Assembly (NCBI RefSeq): GCF_900129855.1
Contig: NZ_LT670819.1
Span: 1,426,001 to 1,490,000, forward strand
Direction of reading: 5' to 3'
Source: Streptomyces sp. 3214.6
GTDB taxonomy: Bacteria > Actinomycetota > Actinomycetes > Streptomycetales > Streptomycetaceae
Length of the DNA stretch: 64,000 bases
Shown here: positions 1-9,166 of the stretch, piece after piece
How positions within the stretch are numbered: position 1 is the first letter of the stretch
How the letters are laid out: each line of letters opens with the position of its first letter
Position numbers and translations under genes: made by a program
Notes under the pieces: model-generated
Told to the model about the DNA's origin: nothing
Databases searched by the model: none
The model's input: only the letters and a program-made list of their open reading frames with translations

Positions 1-2065
1 CGGCCAGCAGGCGCCGCCCCATGCCCTCCCAGTGGGAGCCGTAACCGGAGAAGACGAAGACCGGTCGACGCGCGGTGAACGACTGCGCCGCTCGTGCGTC
101 GGTGCACGCGGCGACCACGCCGGGAACCTTCTCCCCCCGGGCCAGCGCGGCCAGCCCGGCAGCCGCCTCGGGGCGGGTCCGCGCGACGACGGCGGCGCAG
201 GACGGGCCACGGCGGTGCGAGACGAGCGTGTGGGCGATGTCGGTGAGGGCGGGCGCGCCGTCGGTGGCCACCCATCGCGACAGACTCACGGCCACGTCCG
301 CGAGCCGGTCCGAGGAGCGTGCGGACACCACCAGGATGTGCGGCCGGCCGGCCTCTTCGTCCTCGTCCCGCGTGGGCTGCGCGGCGGTCGGCGGCGCCTG
401 CTCCAGTACGGCGTGGGCGTTCGTACCGCCGAAGCCGAAGGCGGACACACCGGCGCGCCCCGGACGGTCCCCGGAGGTGGGCCATGCGGTTGGTTCGGAG
501 ACCACGCGCAGGCCCAGCTCGGTGAAGTCGATGTGGGGGTTGGGGCTGCGGAAGTGCAGGCTGACCGGGATACGGCCGTGATGCAGGGCCAGCGCGGTCT
601 TGATCAGGCCGATGATGCCGGCCGCGCCTTCGAGGTGGCCCAGGTTGGTCTTGACCGATCCGATCAGCAGGGGCCGGTCGGGCTGTCTGACACGTCCGAC
701 GACCGCTCCGAGGGCGGTCGCCTCGATGGGGTCCCCCAGCAGGGTGCCCGTCCCGTGCGCCTCGACGTAGTCGATGTCGGCCGCGTCGATGCGCGCGTCG
801 CGCAGGGCGTCGCGCAGCAGCGCCTCCTGCGCCGCCGGGTTGGGCGCCATGAGGCCCGCCGACCGGCCGTCCTGGTTCACGGCGGTGCCCCTGATGACGG
901 CGAGCACCCTGTCGCCGTCGCGCCGGGCGTCGGCGAGCCGCTTGAGCACGACGACGCCGCAGCCCTCACCACGGGTGATTCCGTCCGCCGCGGCGTCGAA
1001 GGCCTTGCACCTGCCGTCCGCGGCCAGCAGGCCGGCCTGTTCGAGCGAGGCCGTGACCGCCGCGGACAGGAGCAGGTTGACTCCGGCGGCGAGTGCCGTG
1101 TCGCACTCCCCGCTGCGCAGGCTGCGGCAGGCCAGGTGCACGGCCACGAGGGACGACGAACAGGCCGTGTCGACGGTGATGCTGGGGCCGCGGAGGTCGA
1201 GCAGATAGGACACGCGGTTGGCGACGATGCTGCCGGCGGCTCCGGTGCTGGTCCACGGGGTCAGTCGCGCGGGATCCGAGGTGGTCAGATGCCCGTACTC
1301 GAGAGCGCTCAGGCCGACGAAGACGCCGGTGGGGGTGGACTGCAGGGCGTTGGTGGGTACGCCCGCATGGTCCAGCGCCTCGCAGATGACTTCGAGCAGC
1401 AGCCGTTGCTGGGGATCCATGACTTCGGCCTCGTGGGGCGTGATGCCGAAGAACTTGGCGTCGAATCCCTCGATGTCGTCGAGAAAGGCGCCCCACCGTG
1501 TGGTGGATTCCATCAGTGCGGTGACGTCGGGCGCTGAGCCGGCGAAGTTCGGCCAGCGTTCTTCGGGCACCTGGCCGACCGCGTCCCTTCCCGCCGTGAG
1601 CTGCTCCCAGAACGCGTCCGGCCCGTGAACGTTGCCGGGCAGACGGCAGCCGATACCGACGACGGCGATGGCATCGTCGTCGGTGCGGGCGGTGGTGGCC
1701 GCCTCGTCGGCCGTACGGGGCTGCCGGTCCGGCTGCGCGGCATCGGACCGGTCGGTCTTCGTCAGGGCGGCGACGAGTTGTCCGATGGTGGGGTGCTCCC
1801 ACAGCAGCGTGGCGGACAGTGATCGGTCGAGCTTCTTCTCCAGTTCGCCGGTCAGACCGATGGCGTCACGGGAGGTGAGGCCGTACTCCGCCAGAGGCCG
1901 GCCGTCGTCGATTTGTTCCGGCGGGATGCCTCTGATGTCCGAGACCAACTGCACCAGTGCGTTCCGCAGTTCGGCAGCGCCCGGTCCGGAGCGGCCGTCC
2001 GTGGTGGAGGAGGTGGCCCGGGCGTCGCCCTCGACCGGCTCCTGGTGTCCGCCTGGCTGGTTCAT
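1..2065 (-). CDS. Type I polyketide synthase, ACP-KS-AT start (truncated by window edge)
   Basis: Reading on the minus strand from the ATG at 2065 gives about 688 codons with no stop before base 1. Order seen: N-terminal acyl carrier domain (residues about 32-100, attachment serine S65 in [10 protein letters not shown]), ketosynthase (about 131-555; active cysteine C302 in DTACSSS, H437 in EAHGTGT, H477 in NLGHLEG), and the first residues of an acyltransferase ([16 protein letters not shown]). The usual Q of the AT motif GQGSQ is Y here. The start codon overlaps the stop of the upstream acyl-AMP ligase (ATGA), so the two are translationally coupled. An N-terminal ACP fed by a FAAL is the arrangement of mycobacterial FadD32/Pks13. 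Inference: an activated fatty acid is loaded on S65 and extended. Later domains lie outside the window. Confidence 0.93.
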   Translation of the reverse strand, partial: MNQPGGHQEPVEGDARATSSTTDGRSGPGAAELRNALVQLVSDIRGIPPEQIDDGRPLAEYGLTSRDAIGLTGELEKKLDRSLSATLLWEHPTIGQLVAALTKTDRSDAAQPDRQPRTADEAATTARTDDDAIAVVGIGCRLPGNVHGPDAFWEQLTAGRDAVGQVPEERWPNFAGSAPDVTALMESTTRWGAFLDDIEGFDAKFFGITPHEAEVMDPQQRLLLEVICEALDHAGVPTNALQSTPTGVFVGLSALEYGHLTTSDPARLTPWTSTGAAGSIVANRVSYLLDLRGPSITVDTACSSSLVAVHLACRSLRSGECDTALAAGVNLLLSAAVTASLEQAGLLAADGRCKAFDAAADGITRGEGCGVVVLKRLADARRDGDRVLAVIRGTAVNQDGRSAGLMAPNPAAQEALLRDALRDARIDAADIDYVEAHGTGTLLGDPIEATALGAVVGRVRQPDRPLLIGSVKTNLGHLEGAAGIIGLIKTALALHHGRIPVSLHFRSPNPHIDFTELGLRVVSEPTAWPTSGDRPGRAGVSAFGFGGTNAHAVLEQAPPTAAQPTRDEDEEAGRPHILVVSARSSDRLADVAVSLSRWVATDGAPALTDIAHTLVSHRRGPSCAAVVARTRPEAAAGLAALARGEKVPGVVAACTDARAAQSFTARRPVFVFSGYGSHWEGMGRRLLA

Positions 2066-3876
2066 ACGTTGTGCGTCTCCCTCTGAACGTGGGTGTCGGA
2101 GGTCCAGGCACCCCGGAGGTACTGCTCACGGCAGGCGCTGCGGGCGACCTTCCCGCTGGTGGTGCGGGGTACGGTGCCGGGCCGGGCGAGGACGAAGTCG
2201 TGCATCGCGGTGGCGTGAGCGGCGGATACCGCCACGCGTACGGCGCGTGTCGCCTCGTCCCGGACCCTGCCGGGTTCCGCGAGGTCACGGGTGTGCTCGG
2301 CGACGACGACCAGGCGTTCGCCGTCATCGGTGGGGACGGCGAACGCCGCGGTGTGATGGCGGCGGATCGCCGGGTGGGCGCTCTCGACGGTGTGCTCGAT
2401 GTCCTGCGGATAGTGGTTGGTCCCGTCGATGATCACGAGATCCTTGATGCGACCGGTGATGTAGAGGTGGTCGTCGTGCCACATACCGAGGTCTCCCGTG
2501 CGCAACCAGTGATGCGCCGCCTCGCCCGGGTCGTCGCCGTGGAGGGTGGCACGGAAGGTGGCCTCGCTCTGTTCCGGGCGTCCCCAGTAGCCGCGTCCGA
2601 TGTTGGGGCCGCGCAGCCAGATCTCCCCCACCCGCCCGTCCTCCAGCCGGACGAGGCTCGCCGGGTCGACGATCGCGGCCTCCTGGTCGGTGGGCCGTCC
2701 GCAGCCGACCAGGCGGGTCACGGCCTGTCCCTCGGTGCCCTCGGCCGGCCGGGCGATGCCTGCTGCCAGCGCGTCACGGTCGAAGGAGGTGACGGTCGGT
2801 TCCTCACCGGCCGGTGAGGCGGAGACGAACACGGTCGCCTCGGCCAGCCCGTAGGAAGGGCGCATCACTGCGGGGACCGCGCCGACCGGGGCGAAGGCCT
2901 GCTGGAACCGCTGGAGCGTCTGCTCGGCGATGGGTTCACTGCCGTTGGCCATGACGGCGACCGATCCCAGCGACAGCGTCGCGCGCTCCTCGTCGGTGAC
3001 GCGGCGCACGCAGTAGTCGTACGCGAAGTTGGGGGCGGCGGTGAGCGCTCCCGGGTATGCGCTGAGCAGCCGCAGCCATCGGACGGGCTGCAGCACGAAG
3101 GCCAGGGGATCCATGAGGACGGAGTGGATGTGGCCGACGACAGGAGCCACGATCCCCAGCACGAGCCCCATGTCGTGGAACAGCGGAAGCCAGCCGACGG
3201 TGCATCTGCGCCCGGCTCGGGGGTCGTACGCCTGCAGCGCCTGACGTGCGTTGGCGCAGACGTTGGCGTGGGTGATCTCCACGCCGGACGGCATGCGGGT
3301 GGAGCCCGAGGTGTACTGCAGATAGGCACAGTCCTCGGGGCGCGGATGAGAGGGCTCACCGCCCGTCGGTTCGGCACTTGCCGCCCAACCCGAGAGCAGA
3401 TCCTCCTCGGTGACCACGCGCACCCGGAGGCCGTACTGGTCGGCGCAGAACTTCTCCGCGGCCTGGAGCGAGTCGGGGCTGGTGAGGGCGAGCACCGGGT
3501 CGGCGTCGGCGAGCACGGCGGCCAGTTTCTCCGCATGGCCCGGCAGACCCGGGGGGAACAGGGGAACGGCGATCGCACCGGCGCACGTGGCCGCGAGGAA
3601 GCCGACGACGTAGTCCAGGTTCTGTGGGCCCACGACGGCCACCCGTTCGCCGGCCGCGCCGCTGTGACGCAGGACCGCCGCGAGGGTACGTACCCGCTGC
3701 TCCAGTTGGCGCCATGTCAGACATCTGGAGACTCCGTCGCGATCGGTGCTGAAGTCCACGAAAGTGAACGCTTTTTCATCGGGTGTCTGCGCCGCGGCCC
3801 GGGCGAGATGATGACTGATCGTGTCGTTCACGGTTTCCAGCACTAAGTCACCGAACCTTCGTTCTCGACAGGCCAC
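2062..3876 (-). CDS. Fatty acyl-AMP ligase (FAAL, FadD32-like)
   Basis: A 604-residue AMP-forming ligase. Adenylation motifs: P-loop YTSGSTRMPSGVE (about 188-200), WLPLFHDMGL, and a C-terminal RTGDLG with GRIKDLVI. The GSTR-xPxGVEITHAN wording and the AAPNFAYDYC segment are typical of FAALs, which make acyl-adenylates and pass them to an ACP instead of CoA. The GTG start at 3876 has AGGAG just upstream. A second GTG at 3831 is possible and would remove residues 1-15. Codon 11 (3844-3846) is TTA, the rare bldA-dependent leucine codon, if the first start is used. The stop overlaps the PKS start, which supplies the likely acceptor ACP. Confidence 0.93.
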   Translation of the reverse strand: MACRERRFGDLVLETVNDTISHHLARAAAQTPDEKAFTFVDFSTDRDGVSRCLTWRQLEQRVRTLAAVLRHSGAAGERVAVVGPQNLDYVVGFLAATCAGAIAVPLFPPGLPGHAEKLAAVLADADPVLALTSPDSLQAAEKFCADQYGLRVRVVTEEDLLSGWAASAEPTGGEPSHPRPEDCAYLQYTSGSTRMPSGVEITHANVCANARQALQAYDPRAGRRCTVGWLPLFHDMGLVLGIVAPVVGHIHSVLMDPLAFVLQPVRWLRLLSAYPGALTAAPNFAYDYCVRRVTDEERATLSLGSVAVMANGSEPIAEQTLQRFQQAFAPVGAVPAVMRPSYGLAEATVFVSASPAGEEPTVTSFDRDALAAGIARPAEGTEGQAVTRLVGCGRPTDQEAAIVDPASLVRLEDGRVGEIWLRGPNIGRGYWGRPEQSEATFRATLHGDDPGEAAHHWLRTGDLGMWHDDHLYITGRIKDLVIIDGTNHYPQDIEHTVESAHPAIRRHHTAAFAVPTDDGERLVVVAEHTRDLAEPGRVRDEATRAVRVAVSAAHATAMHDFVLARPGTVPRTTSGKVARSACREQYLRGAWTSDTHVQRETHNV

Positions 3877-3947
3877 GGGGCTCCTAAGCTGTCGGCCTGT
3901 CAGGCGAATTGACGACAGTCGTCGCCGCCCGTCACCGATTCCCCATG

Positions 3948-3968
3948 GATAGTGGCAGTAGCACTATC
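3948..3968. promoter_or_regulatory. Inverted repeat in the FAAL/MFS divergent promoter region
   Basis: The 310-base gap between the divergent FAAL and exporter genes holds a perfect 7-base inverted repeat, GATAGTG and CACTATC, with a 7-base spacer. Symmetry and position suggest an operator for a dimeric regulator, controlling one or both genes. No regulator gene lies next to it in this window, so the binding protein is unknown. Nothing else in 3877-4186 was recognised. Confidence 0.45.
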
Positions 3969-4186
3969 AGCCAATCACAACGTCGTACCGAGATCGCAGC
4001 GCCACGCCGAGTTCCCCGCCCGGCCGACGCTGGGACACCGAGCGGCACTTTCCGACAGCACGCCGAATACCGTAATCAGGGCGTTCGGGAGTCGCGCCTG
4101 CCCTGCCCGCGAGGCAGAGTGAGAAGAAAGGGCGCGCAGAACGTGGCGGCCTCCTACCACCGTCCGTGCCGCTCAAGGCAGGTATC

Positions 4187-5632
4187 GTGAGCCGACTGCG
4201 TGTCCTCGCAATCCTCGTGGCCGTACTGCTGCCGTCCTTCATGACGGCCCTGGACAACACCGTCGTCAATGTGGCCCTGCCCCAGATCCAGGCCGAACTC
4301 GCATTGAGTGAGGCCGACCTCAAATGGGTTGCGGCCATTTACCCTCTCACCCTCGCCAGCCTTCTGCTGCTGGGCGGGCATCTGGCCGACACCGTCGGGC
4401 GGCGTGCGACGCTCTCGCTCGGTGTCGCCCTGTTCACCCTCGCATCGGTCGGGTGCAGTACGGCGCCCTCGGGGATGGCGCTGATCGCCTGTAGGGGGCT
4501 GCAGGGAGCGGGCGCGGCGCTGATCCTGCCGGCCGCACTGGCGATCCTGTCGCACGATCTGCCGCCTCGCGCGCGCAATGCGGCGTTCAGCGCCACCACC
4601 GCCGTGCTGGCCACCGCGCTGGCCTGCGGCCCCGTGGTCTCCGGCGTCATGACACAACACCTGGGCTGGGAGTCCGTGTTCGCCATGAACACGCCGCTGG
4701 GCTGCGCCAGTCTCCTCGTCGGCTTCCTCGTCCCCCGGCCCGGACCCTCGCCCCGTGCCGCGTCCACCCCCTCGGCCACGCTCTCGCTCCGCGTCGTCGC
4801 GCTGGCCTGTTGCTCGCTGGCGGCCCTCGCCTACTGCCTGATCGAAGGGCCCGAACAGGGTTTCGGCAGCATCCGCTTCGCCACGGCAGCGGGAATCATC
4901 TCGGTATCGGCCGCCGGCCTTTCCTACGAACTGACATCGCGCCGGAACACCGTGCTGCGACTCCTCTTCCGGCAACGCCCTTTCGTCGGCGGAATCATCA
5001 CTCAGCTGCTGTGGGGTCTGAGCGTGAGCGGAGTCTTTTTCTTCACGTCCCAGTTTCTGCAGAACGGCCTCGGTCTCGCCCCGACGCCGGCCGGGCTGGC
5101 ATTCATTCCCGTGGCCCTTTCCCTGATCGTCACCACCCCATTCATCGCGCGTATGGCGCGCCGCTGGGGAGACGGCCGGATGTCCGCCGCGGGTCTGCTC
5201 CTGGTCGGTCTGGGGTTGCTGATGGCCGCGCTGGGCAGCTCCGGAGGGAGCCTAGTCCATATTCTGCCCGGCCTTTCGGCCATCGGCTTCGGCTCCGCGC
5301 TCGCCATTCCGATGACCACCCGCGCCCTGGAATCCTCACCCGATCACCTCTCCGGAATCGCGGCCGGATTGTTCAGCGCCGTCCGTGAGGCGTCCGGAGT
5401 CGTCGGGATCGGGCTGGTGGGCGCCATCGTGTCGTTCGTGGACCATGCCGCGGCCGCAGCCGGGGCCGATGACTCGGATGCCTTTCTCTCCGGCTATCAA
5501 GCCGGTCTGTGTGTGGCGTCAGCGCTGGTCGGGGCGGGAGCTCCCGTCGCGTTGTGGGCGCTGCGACACCGCAGAGGTACACCGGCAGGCGGGAGGAAAG
5601 CGTCCGCATTCACCTCGAAGACAGGACCGTGA
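4187..5632 (+). CDS. MFS multidrug-type exporter (DHA2/EmrB family)
   Basis: About 481 residues, rich in hydrophobic helices as in 14-helix DHA2 proton antiporters. The N-terminal helix carries the LDNTVVNVALP signature, and the loop after it carries GGHLADTVGRR (motif A). I prefer the GTG at 4187 because AAGGCAGG lies just upstream; the in-frame GTG at 4166 has no purine-rich site. It is transcribed away from the FAAL-PKS pair across a shared promoter region, so export of that product, or self-resistance, is a reasonable inference. No unusual residues were seen. Confidence 0.9.
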   Translation: MSRLRVLAILVAVLLPSFMTALDNTVVNVALPQIQAELALSEADLKWVAAIYPLTLASLLLLGGHLADTVGRRATLSLGVALFTLASVGCSTAPSGMALIACRGLQGAGAALILPAALAILSHDLPPRARNAAFSATTAVLATALACGPVVSGVMTQHLGWESVFAMNTPLGCASLLVGFLVPRPGPSPRAASTPSATLSLRVVALACCSLAALAYCLIEGPEQGFGSIRFATAAGIISVSAAGLSYELTSRRNTVLRLLFRQRPFVGGIITQLLWGLSVSGVFFFTSQFLQNGLGLAPTPAGLAFIPVALSLIVTTPFIARMARRWGDGRMSAAGLLLVGLGLLMAALGSSGGSLVHILPGLSAIGFGSALAIPMTTRALESSPDHLSGIAAGLFSAVREASGVVGIGLVGAIVSFVDHAAAAAGADDSDAFLSGYQAGLCVASALVGAGAPVALWALRHRRGTPAGGRKASAFTSKTGP

Positions 5633-6063
5633 CGGGTCAGGCCTGCGTCTCCCCTCGTAGCGTGGAGTTGGTGACTGCAGGGGAAGTCGAGAGTCGGCTT
5701 CGGCTCCTCTGTCGCCCTGAAGCCGCCAGCGGTCCCGCCGGGCAATCCCGCCACCCTGAGGAGGGACCTGTCCGCAGTCTTCGGCTGAGCCCCGGACAGG
5801 TCGGCGGGTGGCTGAGGCGGGCAAAGCAGGAACGCCGGCCGCTCGACTTCCAGCCCCCGTACACGGTCCGACGACCGCACTACACCACCTGGGACGCCGG
5901 CCCCTCGTGCTTCCTGCCACCATGCCGGCGCCGCGGCACCTGTCGTTGGTCTGATACCCGCACCATAGGCACGATCACGGACTGTATGGCGCACTTTGAC
6001 CGGGTCAAGGTGCGCTTCGCCCCAGCCAGGTGCGCCGGTCCCAACCGGTCCCCAAGAACGATC
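5633..6063. other. Intergenic stretch without a recognised gene
   Basis: About 430 bases between the exporter and the tRNA terminator. Open frames exist but none has a recognisable domain or a good ribosome site. I see no integrase, repeat array or clear promoter here. Confidence 0.5.
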
Positions 6064-6100
6064 AAGGGGCCGTTTCAGATCTCCTCTGAAACGGCCCCTG
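6064..6100 (-). terminator. Terminator downstream of tRNA-Pro
   Basis: A 13-base perfect stem, GGGGCCGTTTCAG with CTGAAACGGCCCC and a 7-base loop, lies 27 bases past the 3' end of the tRNA in its transcription direction. This fits an intrinsic terminator of the short, GC-rich actinomycete kind, with only a weak U tract. Confidence 0.75.
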
Positions 6101-6126
6101 ATCTGCGACTTCGGAGCGAGCTCCCG

Positions 6127-6200
<74 letters not shown>

Positions 6201-6298
6201 GTGCGCTTCGCACGGCGTGCCGTGTGATCGCGCGAACAGCACTTTACCCCACACCGGGCGCTGCGCCGAAGAGGGCCCGGGCGCGGGACAATCGCCGT

Positions 6299-6829
6299 AT
6301 GGACCGTTTGGGCAGCACAGGAGGTACGCGTGGCGGCCGGTCCGTCGGCGCCCGGGACCGGGACGGCGAAGGGCGGGCGCGCAACGCCAGGCCGCGGGAC
6401 GGGCTCGGCCGGCCCCTGCCGTACGGCACGGCCGGGGTGAAGCGGCAGCCCGAGGGCGTCATCCGCACGCCGCAGGAGAGCGTCGCCGAGGCTCAGGACC
6501 TGCTGGACGCCGGGAAGCCGTTTCACGCGCACGAGGTCTTCGAGGACGCCTGGAAGTCGGGCCCCGAGTCGGAGCGCGCCCTGTGGCGCGGGCTCGCCCA
6601 GCTCGCGGTGGGTCTGACACACGCGGCCCGGGGGAACCGCACGGGCGGGGCGCGGCTGCTGCGGCGCGGCGCCAGGGCCGTCGAGGAATGGGCGGAGGGC
6701 GCGGGGCAGGCGCGGCCCCACGGGATGGACCTCGCCGGGCTGGCCGGGTGGGCGCGCGCACTGGCGGACACGGTGGAGCGGACGGACACGGCGGTGGACG
6801 CGCGGGCCCGGGCGCCTCGGTTGCGCTGA
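6299..6829 (+). CDS. DUF309 family protein
   Basis: 176 residues. The core LLDAGKPFHAHEVFEDAWK, followed by ALWRGLAQLAVGLTHAARGN, is the DUF309 signature (paired H and E residues on two helices, possibly a metal site). Biochemical function is unknown for the family. The start is the ATG at 6299. A much better ribosome site (AGGAGG at 6319-6324) precedes a GTG at 6330 that is out of frame and closes after about 35 codons, so the start is somewhat uncertain. The gene lies between tRNA-Pro and cobF, 44 bases before the latter. Confidence 0.82.
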   Translation: MDRLGSTGGTRGGRSVGARDRDGEGRARNARPRDGLGRPLPYGTAGVKRQPEGVIRTPQESVAEAQDLLDAGKPFHAHEVFEDAWKSGPESERALWRGLAQLAVGLTHAARGNRTGGARLLRRGARAVEEWAEGAGQARPHGMDLAGLAGWARALADTVERTDTAVDARARAPRLR

Positions 6830-6873
6830 CACCCGGCACGGTCACTGTCAGTGGCGTACGGCAGACTCGAGGC

Positions 6874-7647
6874 GTGCGAGAGATTCATGTCATCGGTATC
6901 GGCGCGGGCGACCCCGACCAGCTCACTTTGCAGGCGGTCAAGGCGCTGCGGAGCACGGACGTGTTCTTCGTCCTGGACAAGGGCGAGGTGAAGAGCGATC
7001 TGACGCGGTTGCGCCACGACATGCTGGCCACGCACATACCGCAGGGCGGCTACCGGGTGGTCGAGGCCCGGGACCCGGAGCGGGACCGCCGGGCCGACGC
7101 CGCGGCCTACTCACCGGCCGTCGGCGACTGGCGCAGCGCCCGCGCCGACATCTACGAGCGGCTGATCATCGAGGAGCTCGGTGATCACGAGCGCGGCGCG
7201 TTCCTGGTGTGGGGCGATCCGGCGCTGTACGACAGCACGCTGGGCATCCTGGAGGAAGTGCTGGCCCGGGGCACGGTGGACTTCACGTACGACGTCGTGC
7301 CCGGGATCAGCAGTGTCTCGGCGCTCGTCGCCCGGCATCGGACGGGACTGAACCGAGTGGCCCGGCCCGTGCAGATCACCACCGGCCGCCGGCTCGCCGA
7401 GGGCTTCCCGGAGGGGGTGGACGACGTGGTGGTGATGCTGGACGCCCATCAGACGTTCCGGCAGTACGCCGACGACGATGTCGACATCTACTGGGGCGCC
7501 TACATAGGCACGCCGGACGAGATCCTCGTCTCCGGTCCGATCGCCGAGGCCGGCCCGCGCATCGAGCGGCTGCGGGCCGAGGCGCGCGAACGCAAGGGCT
7601 GGATCATGGACACCTATCTGCTGCGCCGTAACCCGGGCCGGGGGTAG
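6874..7647 (+). CDS. cobF: Precorrin-6A synthase (deacetylating), CobF
   Basis: 257 residues with the tetrapyrrole methylase fold. The N-terminal GIGAGDPDQLTLQAV is the SAM-binding start, and GDPALYD and PGISSVSAL follow as in CobF. The enzyme methylates precorrin-5 at C-1 and releases the acetyl group to give precorrin-6A in the aerobic cobalamin pathway. The GTG start at 6874 follows GAGG closely. The next enzyme, the precorrin-6A reductase CobK, is encoded nearby on the other strand (7996-8742). The rest of the corrin pathway is not in the window. Confidence 0.93.
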   Translation: MREIHVIGIGAGDPDQLTLQAVKALRSTDVFFVLDKGEVKSDLTRLRHDMLATHIPQGGYRVVEARDPERDRRADAAAYSPAVGDWRSARADIYERLIIEELGDHERGAFLVWGDPALYDSTLGILEEVLARGTVDFTYDVVPGISSVSALVARHRTGLNRVARPVQITTGRRLAEGFPEGVDDVVVMLDAHQTFRQYADDDVDIYWGAYIGTPDEILVSGPIAEAGPRIERLRAEARERKGWIMDTYLLRRNPGRG

Positions 7648-7671
7648 CCCTCGGGCGGCCCGTCCCACCTC

Positions 7672-7872
7672 GTGACCGTGACTTGGGTGGTCACGTCGTA
7701 CCTCGTCTTCATCACGGGGTCGTTCCTGTGCGGGGTGGCCGCCGTCATCGGACCGCTACTGGGCGGGCTGTTCACCGACCACCTGACCTGGCGGTGGGCG
7801 TTCTACGTCAACGTGGTCGCGGTCGGCGCGAGCGCGCCGATCCTGGCGACGAGCTGGGGCGGCAACGAGTGA
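7672..7872 (+). pseudogene. MFS transporter remnant (two fused pieces)
   Basis: A 66-codon frame in which two separate parts of a DHA2-type exporter are joined: [14 protein letters not shown], normally near helix 2, runs directly into [15 protein letters not shown] and WRWAFYVNV, normally near helices 5-6. The roughly 60-80 residues between them and the whole C-terminal half are absent. It cannot form a working transporter. I read it as an internal deletion derivative left between cobF and cobK. Confidence 0.72.
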
Positions 7873-7995
7873 GCGTGGGGCTCGGGTGGCGTCGCTGGAG
7901 GCGGCGGCCGAGCGGCTTCTCCCCGCGCCGCCCACAGCCGGAACAGGCGGTCCTCGCGCCCTGAGGGCCGCGAGCCGGCCCGCCGGCCGGCGGCG

Positions 7996-8742
7996 TCACC
8001 GCAGGATGAGGTCCAGCTCGTCCAGGACGGCGTCCACGTCCGGGACGGCCGTCACACCCGTCGGCAGAGGTGGCCGTCGTACGACGACGACGGGGAGCCC
8101 CAGTTCCCGCGCCGCCGTGAGTTTCGCGGCCGTCGCCGTTCCGCCGCTGTCCTTGGTCACCACCACGTCGATCCGGCGGTCCCGCAGCAGCGTCAGCTCG
8201 TCGGCGACGGTGAACGGGCCGCGCGCCAGGACCAGTTCGACGTCGGGCGGCATCGGGGGCGCGGGCGGTTCCACGGACCGTACGACGAAGTGCGGGCCGT
8301 CGAGGTGGGCGAAGGCCGCGAGCCCGAGCCGGCCCGTCGTCAGCAGAACCCGCCGGCCCAGGCCCGGCAGCAGCTCGGCCGCCGCCTCCAGCGACGCCAC
8401 CTCGTGCCAGCGGTCACCGGCCCCGGCCCGCCAGCCCGGGCGGCGCAGTACCACCAGCGGCAGGCCGGTCGCCGCGGTGGCGCTCGCCGCGTTCGCGGTG
8501 ATGCCGGTGGCGAAGGGATGCGTGGCGTCGACGACGGCGTCCGCCCGCTGCTCACGCAGCCAGTCGGTGAGCCCCCGCGCGCCGCCGAACCCGCCGATCC
8601 GTACGTCCCCGTCGAGCGCCCCCGGCCGGGACACCCGGCCCGCCAGCGACGAGGTCACCCGGACACCGCGGCGAGCCGCCAGAGCGGCGGCGAGCTCCCG
8701 TGCCTCGGTGGTGCCGCCCAGCACCAGGACGTGCCGGCTCAT
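7996..8742 (-). CDS. cobK: Precorrin-6A reductase, CobK
   Basis: 248 residues beginning HVLVLGGTTEARELAAALA, the nucleotide-binding start of CobK/CbiJ, then DATHPFATGITANA and VVVTKDSGG, both typical of the family. It reduces precorrin-6A with NADPH to precorrin-6B, directly after the CobF step. ATG 8742 has GAGGGGC upstream; the open frame extends further but lacks family sequence. Its start also makes an ATGA overlap with a 94-codon open frame (8739-9023) for which I find no recognisable protein. Confidence 0.92.
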   Translation of the reverse strand: MSRHVLVLGGTTEARELAAALAARRGVRVTSSLAGRVSRPGALDGDVRIGGFGGARGLTDWLREQRADAVVDATHPFATGITANAASATAATGLPLVVLRRPGWRAGAGDRWHEVASLEAAAELLPGLGRRVLLTTGRLGLAAFAHLDGPHFVVRSVEPPAPPMPPDVELVLARGPFTVADELTLLRDRRIDVVVTKDSGGTATAAKLTAARELGLPVVVVRRPPLPTGVTAVPDVDAVLDELDLILR

Positions 8743-9141
8743 GCCGCCCCTCGTACGACGACCCGGCCCGCCGCCCGCGTCGCAAGCCCCCGCCCGCCAG
8801 GACGGCGCCCACCCGCCCGCGGATCGGGGCCGCCGCGTTCGACGCGGCCGCGCACGCCGCCGCGCACCTGGGGGGCGCGCCGCGCGGACCGCGGACCGGC
8901 CGGAACCGACCAGGCTGCCGGCCCCCCGGCGGCGCGGGAGACCCCGCGCGCCGCGGCGACGTCGTTCCACGGCACCCGACGTGCAGCAGCAGCCATCTCT
9001 TCCCGCCCCGATCGATGTCTCACCCGCGGCTCCGCCGCCGCCCGCCGGTCAGTCTAGGCAGCCCCCGCGAGGCCCCCCGCCTGCTCGGACCGCTGCTGCC
9101 CCGCTCACTGGAGCGATACCGGGAGCACCTTTCGCATGTTC
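8743..9141. other. Intergenic stretch between cobK and the TetR gene
   Basis: About 400 very GC-rich bases. A minus-strand frame at 8739-9023 ends in an ATGA overlap with cobK, but it is arginine-rich with no domain I know. It may be a remnant of another cobalamin gene. The conserved boxes of a cobalamin riboswitch were looked for and not found. Confidence 0.4.
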
Positions 9142-9159
9142 TATGTCATAGTGCATAAT
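9142..9159 (+). promoter_or_regulatory. Promoter/operator of the TetR gene
   Basis: TATG-TCATAGTG-CATA (9142-9157) is an imperfect palindrome, and CATAAT (9154-9159) is a good -10 box seven bases before the ATG at 9167. This suggests a leaderless transcript with an autoregulatory operator over the -10. The stretch is conspicuously AT-rich within a GC-rich region. Confidence 0.5.
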
Positions 9160-9166
9160 CAGTGCC

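Noticed and set aside
6330..6437. Short frame starting at GTG 6330 after a perfect AGGAGG
   Set aside because: It ends after about 35 codons and matches nothing, whereas the overlapping frame is a clear DUF309 protein.
8739..9023. 94-codon minus-strand frame ending in an ATGA overlap with cobK
   Set aside because: The overlap looks operon-like, but the product is arginine/glycine-rich with no recognisable domain and a poor start. I kept it only as a possible remnant.
8743..9166. Possible cobalamin riboswitch upstream of cobK
   Set aside because: The conserved boxes of that riboswitch were not found.
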